DNA from: Piper betle
Taxonomy: Eukaryota > Streptophyta > Magnoliopsida > Piperales > Piperaceae
DNA length: 64,000 nucleotides
Direction of reading: 5' to 3'
Assembly: GCA_033002965.1 (NCBI GenBank)
Contig: JAURVB010014715.1
Coordinates: 1 to 64,000, forward strand
Below, piece after piece: positions 24,101 to 34,429 of the stretch (position 1 is the first letter of the stretch; every line of letters starts with the position of its first letter). The position numbers and the translations under genes were made by a program. The notes beneath the pieces are model-generated. The model was not told the origin of the DNA and searched no databases. It saw only the letters and a program-made list of their open reading frames with translations.

Positions 24101-27100
24101 GTGGGTTCTGTACTGCCTTCCACAGCCATTTTTGTTATCTTCAGATTCTTTGATGTCTCTGGTGCACCTTTTTTACGTTGTGTGTATGTTTCAGGTAATT
24201 ATTTGAAATTTGCGTCAAAGTAATTCTTTTGAATTGGAAATATTAGTTTGATTTAGTATCATCATCGTCAGCATATCATGCACAGCATATCCAGTGTGCA
24301 TAAGATGTCACTTCATGGTTTTATTTCTGATGGTCCTGGGATGTGAGGTTGAATTCCTAATGCAAATTATGGATTTTTGTTGATCATCAACCTTCAAATT
24401 TTGACTATTGAAATTGGAATTAAATCTTCTTTCACACCAAAATTGTTTATATGAAATTAGCACGTTGCATATTTTCAAGTTGCCTGCATATCTTTCTATG
24501 AATGATGCATGTTTACAGTTGATAATCAGATGACAAATGGGAGAGCGTGAAAGTTAGATAATAAATAGTGTATGTATGATTGGTAGAAAACAAGTATGTG
24601 GATAAGGGTGAATTTGTTGTTAGGCCACCAGTTGGGGTGTGTTTATTACTTTATTTATACCTATACATTTGTTGTAGTTAGTTCCAGATTTGAAGAAACA
24701 GCTTCCTAAAATATATCAACTGCTAATTGAAATTTAAACATCTGAAGAAACATTCAAACTAGAGGGAACAACTCCTGAAAATACATATAACACAAAGATT
24801 TCTTCAGCACTTCCTCTCAAACTATGTTTGAATGTCAACAAGGCATATTTTTGGATTGAAGTTCTCCTAGTCTAGCTTTTACAAGTGAAAACTTGTATTT
24901 GATAGTGAAGCTCTTCCTCAACATTAACAAGTATTGAAGTAGAAGCTGTTCTTTACAAGAGCAACCATAAGCAGCGACAAATGACTATGATAGCAACAAA
25001 TAATTGCAACCATTGCAGCAGCAAAACTGTATCTAGATGAAACTTGACACAATGATTTGCTGGAATATCAAAATTTTCAAGATGAGCATTATATGCTCCC
25101 CTTCAAGCTCTTATACGGTTTAAAATTTTTGGTGATCAACAATAAAAAATCATCCTTGCAGATAAAGTTATAAAGATTTTCAAGAAAAGGATCCTGTTAA
25201 ATCTTTTTGATGAAGGAGAAGTTCCCTAGATGTGTTATTTGAAAGATAGAATAGATAGCACAGGCATGAATGTAGAAGACGAGCATGAAGGCAAGTGTAG
25301 ATGCATTGTTGATTCCCTTTTGAATAGTTAGTTTATTTATCATAAACATGACATACAATGAGTTAAAAACTGCAAAAACAACCTCCTAAAATTCTCAACT
25401 ACTAATGGAAAGGTTGAATATCGAAAGAAACATTCAAATTAGAAAGAACATACAAATATATATATAACACTGAGATTCATTTGACATTTATTGTTGAAGT
25501 TGGGTCTTTCTAGATCGTCGACACGGTTTATGGGGGATAAATAAGAATTTACATGAAATGGGTAAATACATTTGTACGTTTTAGTTGACAATCTGACCTG
25601 TGAGCGTGTAAGGAGGTATAATTTTAATAATAACTATCACATACCCTGTCTGTGCGCGGTACTTTTTGATTATTAATAAGTGATTTAAATTTTTACATTA
25701 ATTTAAATTACTTATAATATAATACACTTTAATTAAAATTTTTATCTATAATATTTATTTTGTAATACTTGATTTGGATATTAGTGTAAATATTTAAATT
25801 TTATATAGTCGTATCTATTATATTTATTTTTAAAAATACTTAAATACAATTATTTATTGATTAGAATTCTACTTACTTAAGAATTGATAAACTTAAAATA
25901 GGGCCTAATTTTAGATGAGTTAGATTTCCACTTCTACTACTAATAATAAAAGGATAAAATTTTAATTTAATTTATTTTTATGAATAAGTAACTAATTTAT
26001 TTATTTAATAATATTTTAAGAAATAGGAAATAAAAGATAATATTATAAAATAGTTGGAGGATATATGGCGACACTGGATTAAAAGTCTTGGGTTTATGCA
26101 TTTATATAAATTTTATAAATAGAAAACAAAGGGTAATATTGTAAAATAGTTAGAGGACATGTGGTGACACCGGATTAGAAGTTTTGGATTTTATATATTT
26201 ATGCAGATTGTTATTGTGATGGCCATTGGATTTTATTTTTGTTGATTTCGGTTGTACTAGTGGTTTAATGTCCCACCTTTTTTCTTGACGAATATATGAT
26301 ATTCTCCTGACAATACTTAGTATTCTTTTTTTGATGTTCGTATTCCAGGCACTCTTTACATGTTGCATAAATCGTCAAGTAGATCTATCCTCAGAAGGAC
26401 TTAGTTGTACAGTTGTTAGCCAAGTTCTCGAGATTATGGGAAGCTTTATATCTTCTGGGCTGTATTTTAATTCAAATTTTGTAAATTCCTCTTGCACAGT
26501 AAAGGATACAATTCGCAAATTGACCCATCCTTACCTGAGGAGGTGTAGCATGCTTTGGAAACTACTAAAATCTTCAAGAGTGCAGCCTTTTTGTGATTTT
26601 TTGTATTTGTGGAATAAGCCATCTATTTTCTCAAGTGATACTTTTGATGAATCATCAGTTGAACAAAGAGATATTTATGGACTAGAACAGTTCTTTCAGA
26701 TAAATTCTCTTGATGAATTACTCAATGACAATGTGGTGCGATCTCTAGCTATGAAGTGGTGTGGCCATTTATGCAGAGACTTTGGCTCTCGTAGTTATGG
26801 CTGTATGTTGCATACCACTCCATCAGTTCCATTTAGATTGATGCAGCTCCCAAATGTTTACCAAGATCTCTTGCAGAGGTTTGCCTTTAATATAAATTTA
26901 AATTTATTTTCACATTATAGTGATTTCTTTTGATGTAGCATCAGTTTGCCACTCTTCATATTTGAGAAATATTGCAAATTAAATTATGCATTGATACGGC
27001 TAATGTGCTATGCGTTGATGGTAAATGCATGTCTTCAGATTCATGTGTCAGTTTTGTGTATTGTTATGGAAGCTACAGAGGATCTATGTGATTTCTTCAG

Positions 27101-29680
27101 GTATATAAAGCACCGATGCTCCGAGTGCAAGAAGATTATAAAGGATGCTGTCCTTTGCTTGTTATGTGGCAGATTATGCTGTCCAACTTGGAAGCCCTGC
27201 TGCAAGTAGGGTATTTCTTACTTTTTGCTTTTCTATTGGTTTAAAATTCATTTATGTTTTTCCTGTACGTAAATATCTTACATCATGATTTTTCTGTCAA
27301 CACCAAGGGACAATGATTGGCAACATCACACAAGATTGTGTGGTGTTGGACTTGGAGTGTTCTTATTTGTTAAGGTACAGTTGGTTGCAATCTCTTTAAT
27401 CAAGTATTAAATATTTGTCTGCGTTGTTTTTATGCCGGTGATTGCATTAAACTGGCGATGAAATGCTATAAATGTAAGTCTAGTAGAAGAGAATCACTAG
27501 TTTAAAACAATAGCAATTTTGAAGTACCATAAATATCCATGGAAACCCTAGTTGTGATTGAGTGATGCTTTTCAACTTGGTGGAAGAAAATCTTTTTGTA
27601 ATGGCTTTTGTAGATGGTTTTCTTTCCTATCAATGTTATATGATATGAGTTTCATCTCCCACTAAATCATACTCTTAAAATCAAATATCTTCTTTGCTAG
27701 ACAATAAGTGGATTTATTTGGTAATTATTAATGAATTTAAGACTATGTTAGGGGTTATCATAAAAATGTCGAAGTTTCAATGAAGTCTTAACAACACATA
27801 GTGCTTTTAAGATTTTTTAGAACTGACAGAAATTGGTGAATTTCACTTGGCATTACACCCCATTGCTGATGAACTGCCAATTAAGCTAATTTTTTTATCG
27901 TAAATTATAATTTCCAACTTTTCCTGCCATGCTGTGTGCATTTTTAATTCTTATTGCTGGTCCCTTTTGAATTGCAGAGTACCCAAATAATGCTGTTCAT
28001 GTCTGCACGTCATGGACTTTGGTCTTCTGTGTATTTGGACGCCTTTGGTGAGGAGGTTAGTTTTATCTAATGTTTTTACTTATTCTTTTTTATTATTATT
28101 TTTTATTGAATCATGAATGATAAGTCATGAATTTTGTAGCATAGATATCCATTGAATGAAGTTTTTTATAGTTGGGGCCATCTTCATTTTTTGAATATCT
28201 TTGACAACCATGGCTTCTATAGGTGGAATATATTTGCCTTAAGTTTCAAATTGGAAAATGTAATTACTCTTTTAAAACTTCAAATGTCAAATATGAGCAA
28301 GAAGAACCATATTTCATCAGATATTTTCATCAAGAAGAAAGCTTAGTTTCTGGAGATGGTGGTTGGGCCGGAAAGGGTGAAGGAAAGGTGAAGTGGCTAT
28401 CAATGTCACCATTGCAAGGAAAGATCTAGGACAAGATGTGCATTCTTGTTTACAAAATCTACCTCTGGAAATTTGTCTTAGGAGATTTAGAAATCACTAA
28501 ACAATAATCCGTATACAAATTCCAAAGGGCCTAAATTCCAAAAGTTAGCCATAGGTCCATATCTTCCTTAAAAGAATTTTTGTGTTCTTGACATGCACAC
28601 TGTTATGGTGGACCTATTTCCACATATAGGAGCTCTGTTTCCAGAGAAGCTGGTTCTTGTATCAAAGTTGAAGTTAAATGAGGTGATCAGAAGATTGAGA
28701 TTAGTTGGTGATCGCATAAAGGGCATTTTTTAAAAAATTCTGATCAGCACGAATCTGTCAACCATTGCTCTTTGGCATGTACAACATCAACTGGCTATGT
28801 ATGTTATAATTTATTAAGGTTATCACTGTCTAAAACAGAACATTTGTGCTGAATTGACTTATCTTTGCTTCTGCAAAATAGATGGATGGTAGGTAGTGTT
28901 GTCCAGTTTTCTGTAGCATGTGCCTATTAATGGTTTTAGATAGGGCCAGGTTGAGTGGTAAATGAATTTTTCTATAGCACAGTTTATTCTGGTCTTCTAG
29001 ATTCAACGGTTGAACCCATGGTAAAGATGTTCAATCGGGCAAGCTATTGTTTTATGTTTTATGGAAAGTTTAGAAGTAGAGCAGTTTCTGTAAGAATGTC
29101 ACAATGATGTATTCTTGTTAGTTTCTTAATTAGCTTACTTTGAAATGTAAACTAAATTTGAAGTCAGTAGAAGATATGAAAATTTGGGATTGCAAAAAGA
29201 TTGTGGTGAAGTTCTTATCAAAGTGCTTAGCACACGACCTTGGTGGCTAGGGCTGTGTTAACGCTTGTTGTCTGGAACGTGAAGGGTTAATGCTGTTAGT
29301 TTGATTAAATTCTTCTGTGCTAATGAATTATTGATATTGTAGGATCCTGACATGAAACGAGGGAGGCCATTATATTTGAATGAAGAGCGCTATGCAATTC
29401 TTACTCATATGGTCTGTTTATTATTATTGTTAAGAGTGTTATTTTATTTTATTATTATTATCATCATCATCATCATCTTCACCATTATCGTCATCATATT
29501 ATTGTTAGAGCGTTATTTTATTGTTATTATTATCTCATCATCATCAGTAGTAATGGTTTTCTCATATTTATTTTGAAATTTTTTGGGAAAATTAGTTTGC
29601 ACTGAATTCTAAATTTTCTTTAGGTGGCAACACATCGTCTTGATCGACGTTCAGAGCTTACCCACATAGTTTGGCCATAA
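12110..29680 (+). CDS. PRT6: PRT6, E3 ubiquitin ligase (N-recognin) of the N-degron pathway; one apparent frame break in exon 6
   Basis: PRT6 recognises basic N-terminal residues (Arg/N-degron) and ubiquitinates targets such as group VII ERF factors, linking oxygen and NO to proteolysis. Inferred coding exons: 12110-12175, 12744-13853, 15754-16952, 17065-17205, 17605-17848, 18231-18948, 19542-19721, 20988-21658, 23062-23113, 23185-23827, 23998-24194, 26349-26878, 27101-27205, 27308-27374, 27978-28055, 29343-29411, 29624-29680. The product is about 2041 residues (Arabidopsis about 2006). The UBR box is at residues ~122-192 (CGAVWGEKDIAYCCRTCEHD to CCDCGDETAWKHEGFCSRHK), with its zinc-binding Cys/His present. 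The split RING begins CSLCHDPHSE (exon 7), continues SCGHAVHQDC (exon 8) and ends FLCPVC (exon 10). The C-terminal Cys-rich UBLC domain is in exons 13-16. All junction phases agree except one extra base near 18927 that puts exon 6 out of frame with exon 7. Exon 1 may end at a GC donor. The last ~10 residues differ from other PRT6. Confidence 0.93.
12190..12216. repeat. CT microsatellite in PRT6 intron 1
   Basis: A run of CT dinucleotides with one interruption (ATCTCTCTCTCTCTCGCTCT type), just downstream of the first coding exon. CT/GA runs near starts are frequent in plant 5' regions; no further function can be read from it. Confidence 0.85.
13854..15753 (+). other. PRT6 intron 2 (1.9 kb), partly G-rich, unassigned
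   Basis: GT at 13854 and AG at 15752-15753 bound this intron. Its middle part (about 14300-15130) is richer in G than other introns (GGTGAGAAGGGG-like runs) and resembles intergenic repeat DNA. I find no open frame with recognisable protein similarity and no terminal repeats. It may hold an old insertion, but this is not demonstrated. Confidence 0.45.
24195..26348 (+). repeat. PRT6 intron 11 (2.15 kb) with two internal duplications
   Basis: The intron between exons 11 and 12 holds two pairs of direct repeats. One pair is 24694-24796 and 25374-25470 (shared words CTCCTAAAAT, GAAACATTCAAA, ATATAACAC). The second, nearly tandem, is 26021-26106 and 26117-26203, period about 96 bp (shared AAAATAGTT and a GGTGACAC/GGCGACAC block). 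The first pair is quite diverged. Neither carries protein-coding similarity. Confidence 0.6.
29430..29546. repeat. Compound ATT/ATC microsatellite in PRT6 intron 16
   Basis: A mixed trinucleotide tract (ATTATTATT, ATCATCATCATC and related triplets) follows the exon ending at 29411. It is intronic and non-coding. A tract like this is prone to length change and to alignment or assembly ambiguity. Confidence 0.8.
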
Positions 29681-31123
29681 AGTTGTATGTATAGATGCAA
29701 TATTATTGTGCCTTCTAAGGTGTGATTCACTCGCATTTCTAACAGAATTAAGTGGTTCTTTTTCTCTGATATGCATGGTGATTCTTATTTATCCTCTTAT
29801 CATATGAGTATTTTTTTATTCTATTTTCAATTGCAGTTAAAACATTGGTATGTTCGTTATGATCTCCAATTTCCGGGTGTCCATCTTTCCTGCCACTTAT
29901 TAGTTCTTTGAGGACCGACTAGAAGAAAAGAGGAGAGGTGTAAGATACTCGGGTTCAAGGCTTGTATTTAACTTCCTCATCTTTTCTCAATCATTCAGTG
30001 TTTTGATTCATCCTGTCTTGGTCTATTTGCTTCTTTTCCCATTCTTCCAGGCATTGGTGGCTGCGCGATATATGTACATAAAACTGCAGCCAGCTCTGCC
30101 AGAGAAGCTATTTTCAAGGTTTCCACGGCAGCTTTCCGGCTTCATAACATTCAGAGCTAGTCATATCCGGAGCAAACATTTACTCGGCAGTTTGCATACA
30201 CACACGACTAATCAATCTCTCAGCAGAACATGTTCCTGGGTTATGTTAAATGTCCGGAATGTTGTTGAATAGTGTAGTTTGTTGATAGTATAGGTGTACA
30301 GTATAACATTTTGGCCATGGTGATCGGCCACATGGACGCTGTAGTTCCATGTATGTCTATAGTTTGTTTGGATAGATGTGGATCAAATATTGAAACGAAA
30401 TGGGAAAGGAGAAATAGCGGTAAGGGCAGTTTCTACACATTTTTTCTGAGAATCGCAAATTTCAATCGTCTTAAGCTGGAAAATGTTTTTGCAGAATGGC
30501 CTCTATACCTTTTTATGGTTTAATTTTAATGCTAGGAAACTTTCCGGCAAAAGAGTGGCTGATAACAAATAACCTTGATATTTTGCTATTTGAAGAATCC
30601 TTTTGCTCGATTTTTAGATCCACGCCGGAGAAGCCTTAGCCAAGTTCATTCTGAAGTGCTAATTTATACGTACAATGGCATGATTTGGATGCATTACTTT
30701 AGGTAAGTTTTTTTGGCCAATAGAGAGCTTTCTGGATACAATCATACAACAGCAATATAAGGCATGCAAGCATGAAGGCCGAAAATAATGTTGATGAAGT
30801 CGTAGCAAGTAAAGAACGATTTCACAACAAAAGATAATCCTGTAGGTAAGTATTATCGTAACAAAACGAAGATAATTTGAGCATATAGAGACGGGGGCAC
30901 TTAGAGCTCCATCAATCTTAACACGGCTACAATAGCCACCCCGGATGAGGTTTTAACAGATTCACAGCCTGAAACCTTAGTTCTTCCAGTTCAGAAAGCG
31001 CCAGTCTTCTCCAGCCCTGTTTTACACTTTGTTTCAATTTCCTTGTCCAACAAAAGTAAACACCAATCCTCACAACATTCTTCCATCATTACGATGTTCA
31101 CATCTTTCCTAGACTTGACAATA
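29681..31123. other. PRT6 3' flank meeting the TIM9 3' flank
   Basis: Convergent tail region between the PRT6 stop and the TIM9 stop. The PRT6 3' UTR probably extends well into it. A stretch at 30051-30270 follows a good pyrimidine-AG acceptor and stays open for 74 codons, but the reading resembles no known protein and falls after the PRT6 stop; I treat it as untranslated. No other feature is visible. Confidence 0.5.
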
Positions 31124-32617
31124 TTAGTCAGATGTGGCAGCACCTTGGTTAAGCTCAGCAAATCGCATGCCAACTCGCATTGAATGCTTCATGAACTTCT
31201 CCACGCAGCGGTGCACGCATGTCTCCTCCTGCTTTTCCAAGGACTTGCGCCGGAATGATTCCACACAATCAGAGAAACACTTTTCCACCAAGTTGTTATA
31301 CATTTTCAAGCTGCAATGTTTAAAGGATGATCATAATTGACAACACATGATAAAAAGCTAGTAAGTGTGCAATTATCATGTGTCTATTACAAATCTTTAA
31401 TATTGAAAGGGCGGGCTGATCAAAGGATCTTTTAGAAAGTATAACATCAATAATGTTAAAAGTATGATAATAATTGACAACACATGATAAAAAACTAGTA
31501 CCTGTGCAATTATCATTTGTCTATTACAAATCTTAAATATTGAAAGGGAGCTGATCAAAGGATCTTTTAGAAACAGAAAAAAGGCTAATAGGAAGATAAA
31601 ACATCAATATTGTATAGATCTCCACAGGATAAAACGACAATTGACAGTCAACATTTATCAAAAAGAAAATAAAAATAGCTATTTTTTTACAGTTAAGTCA
31701 CCAATTGTCCTCTACTCAGGCCCAATGAACATACTGGCAAGAGAATAACACGTAGAAAATGATTTAAAGAAACTTTAATTACTGCCATGACACAAGGCAT
31801 ACTGGCTGAGCGAAACAACCATAACACCTAACTCTTCCATGCAATTAAACAATAAGCAACCAACAAATCACTCAAAAGACTTTGACACAATACTTGAAAC
31901 CAAAAACAAAATAACTACAAGTGACAATTTGTAATGAATCTGAACAAATGCAGGCATGATGTTGATAAAAAAATTTCAGAGTAGGTACGTGCCAAACAGA
32001 CAAGCTAACCAGGTTCAGCTACAAAGCATACGACTCAATCTTAACTAACCAGCTTTCGAAAAACGAAAAAGCTGTTAATAAGGTGATTTTAACCAATTTA
32101 GAACTTCAAAACTAATAACCTTGCTGCAGTGATTAAACCAGCAATCACAAAATGCGACTCACCACAAATTGAGCAGTTGCATATGGCATATGCAAAATCT
32201 CCAGATACCAGTAATGCTCGTCCCACATTTGAAAAATAAAATAAAATTTCCATAACTTCAATTGCAATGGGCAGAGTACTACCATATAGCATATACCATG
32301 AAGTGATAAATCAAAAAATCCACCTACCCAATTATGCATAGATAAGACCAGCTTCAACAACTACACACAGCATACAAAATAAAAATTAAAGAAATTTAAA
32401 TAAAAGGACTATCTTGCACCTTCCTAAATACAATGCAACAATATCAATCAATCAGGTAAACAAATTCAGGACGAATTCTACCAACAAACCATTTACAGAA
32501 ACAAGAAAAAAAAAAGGACCTGTCATGGATCTGAAGCTGCTCCAAGGTGGCGGCCATGGCGAGCTTGGCCTCTTCGGGGAGGGAGTCGATGTCGGTCATC
32601 ATGTTCTTGGAGTCCAT
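31124..32617 (-). CDS. TIM9: Mitochondrial import inner membrane translocase subunit TIM9
   Basis: A small TIM chaperone that, with TIM10, escorts hydrophobic carrier precursors across the mitochondrial intermembrane space. Two exons on the minus strand (32520-32617 and 31124-31310) give 94 residues, usual for plant TIM9. The twin CX3C motifs that form the two disulfides are intact: CFSDC and, 15 residues further, CVHRC. The C-terminus SMRVGMRFAELNQ is typical. I chose ATG at 32617 (MDSKNMMTDIDSLPEEAK) because it gives the acidic N-terminus of plant TIM9; upstream in frame there is only a GTG before the leader. The 1.2-kb intron contains a tandem duplication. A telo-box-like AAACCCTAG lies just upstream. 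Confidence 0.95.
31325..31575. repeat. Tandem duplication (~138-bp period) in the TIM9 intron
   Basis: Copies 31325-31441 and 31463-31575 share TTGACAACACATGATAAAAA, GTGCAATTATCAT, CTATTACAAATCTT, GCTGATCAAAGGATCTTTT. Divergence is only a few percent, so the duplication looks recent. It begins close to the exon 2 acceptor, so the two copies also bring alternative AG sites close together; the exon itself is unaffected. Confidence 0.85.
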
Positions 32618-32645
32618 CTCCCCCACTTCGTCTCCCCCACAATGG

Positions 32646-32654
32646 CTAGGGTTT
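32646..32654 (-). promoter_or_regulatory. Telo-box-like AAACCCTAG near the TIM9 start
   Basis: The minus strand reads AAACCCTAG at 32654-32646, about 30 bp upstream of the TIM9 ATG. Telo boxes close to the transcription start are known in plant genes for translation and organelle biogenesis. It could be in the promoter or the leader. Confidence 0.45.
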
Positions 32655-33583
32655 CAGAGAAGCCTCACCGTCCAAGGACGGACATGGGACGGCCGAGTCC
32701 AGCAGCCGTGTCCGTTAACACATGCCGTCCATGTCCGCTTCGATATTTATTACTCATCTTGCAGTGATAATATCATAAATAAATATTTTTATCAAATATA
32801 AATTAATTTTGTTAAAGAAACGTACCTTAAGTAGTTGTTTAATAGAATAATATATATATTTTTTCATCGTTATTTTAATTTTTGTATTGAGGGATTAAAA
32901 ATTTATAAAAAATATATTGTATGGAAGTAAATTAATGAAAAACAATGGGATTCTGTCATGCCTTATATGAAAGTTTTAAAATTAAATATATTTGATTTAA
33001 TCTTGAAAATTTAGCTAATTTTGAAAGAAAAATTTTAAATATGGATATTTACGATATTTTCCCAATTAATTATAAACCCCTCCTGATGGATTATTTTTCT
33101 TACGAGGGTTTTAAGGCCTGATTCATATTAGAAGCTATGACAATTTATTTTTATATTGTAATGATATTGTAATTTGATGAAAATTTGTGTGTAAGTATAT
33201 TTTACACCAGTAGTATAATATATGTATTTTTCGTGAAGTAATTGATTCGAGTTATCAATATTTGGGAAATCTTTTTTTCTATTGTTTGTTTGCCTTTTGC
33301 ACCAAGCTCTAGAGCTTGATTTTTCTTAGAATTGGTCACAAAAAGACACATTCTTACCACATAAAACAGACCATACAACACCAGAAAGTAAAGCCAATGA
33401 CATTAGAAGGTCGACATGGAAGGTACACGAACACTTCGTGAGAACCTTTCATGGCAAGACCATTTTATTCTCACACATCATACCATTACATCAAGCTCAT
33501 CTCACCCCAGACATTACCATGATAACCAGCAACGATAAAGATTATTCATAGCTGTAGCTTCATCTTCTCCATGGGTCGCTTCT
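32655..33583. other. AT-rich spacer between TIM9 and the metallothionein gene
   Basis: Holds the TIM9 promoter (GC-richer to about 32760), then about 500 bp of AT-rich sequence without features, and the 3' UTR of the metallothionein gene towards the right end. Nothing else is supported. Confidence 0.5.
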
Positions 33584-34320
33584 TCATTTGCAAGTGCAGG
33601 GGTTACAGGTGCAGTTGGGTCCACACTTGCAGCCATGTTCAGTTGCAGCACCCTCTTCAAAGTGTCTGATGCAGGTATAAACAAGAGATAGATATCGGTT
33701 TTAGTGTTAGATGTACCAGTTTTTTGCAAATAACAAAACCCATAAATTGATTTCATGTAATATTGTTAGATATACCCCTTCTGAGGTGCCACCCCAATGA
33801 TCAGAGTTTCAGCAGTGGTGCTTTCTCCGAAGGAGGAGAAGTCAGGATTCATGTTGCAGCTGTGACAAGGGGGCAAAGAAGTAGCATTAGTTAAAAGAAT
33901 AAAGATCCATGGACACTTGACAAATAGTTCTGAATGTTGACAGAAAAGATCAGAAAGCATTTTCTAGCCAGTTAGGCACATTCACACCAGCAAGAACATC
34001 AGAAAAGAAGGCTTGTAAAAACATTTTTAACTAATAATTTTAGCAGTCTGTGTGCACCTCTAGTTTTTCAACTATCATTAGTGCGCACTCACAAAAACAA
34101 AGATCAAAAGAGCACAATATCGAACCAAAGTAAGCATTAAACTAAAAACCCAAGTACTCTTTGACATATAAACCCTGATTAACGTTAATAGTTCTTATGA
34201 AACAGTTGACGGCCACAAAGTAGTTAGCAAGAGAGAAGTATGATATATATCATACCCTCCACCGCCATTGCCGCACTTGCAGCTAGACCCACACCCGCAG
34301 TTTCCACCGCAGCAAGACAT
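33584..34320 (-). CDS. MT2: Type-2 metallothionein
   Basis: A small cytosolic Cys-rich protein that binds Cu(I)/Zn(II) and buffers metals and redox state. Three minus-strand exons: 34256-34320, 33776-33859, 33584-33665; 76 residues. The N-domain begins [18 protein letters not shown], the defining Cys-Cys start of plant type 2. The Cys-free spacer contains [15 protein letters not shown]. The C-domain is [15 protein letters not shown] with all six Cys. Oddity: where type-2 proteins usually read GCGGC at the end of the N-domain, this one reads GGGGC, so one of the eight N-domain Cys is replaced by Gly (residue 20). Frames and splice sites are clean. A TATA box lies 100 bp upstream. I expect a functional, strongly expressed gene. 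Confidence 0.95.
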
Positions 34321-34421
34321 CTTCTTCCTTGATCTCCCTGAAAACAAACACTACCCAAAATAATATGTAGAAGATTTCTCTATTTGCTTTGGATGCTCTT
34401 CCATGGCCGAGCTTGGGTTCA

Positions 34422-34428
34422 ATTTATA
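34422..34428 (-). promoter_or_regulatory. TATA box of the metallothionein gene
   Basis: The minus strand reads CCTATAAATT here, a good TATA match, with TATAAAT about 102 bp upstream of the MT2 ATG. That implies a leader of roughly 70 bases. The position is right for a highly expressed plant gene. Confidence 0.65.
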
Positions 34429-34429
34429 G

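Noticed and set aside
30051..30272. Open frame after a good splice acceptor, downstream of PRT6
   Set aside because: It follows the in-frame PRT6 stop and shows no similarity to the PRT6 C-terminus; more likely 3' UTR.
32414..32801. Plus-strand open frames opposite TIM9 exon 1
   Set aside because: Antisense shadows of a conserved exon and its GC-rich leader; no independent support.
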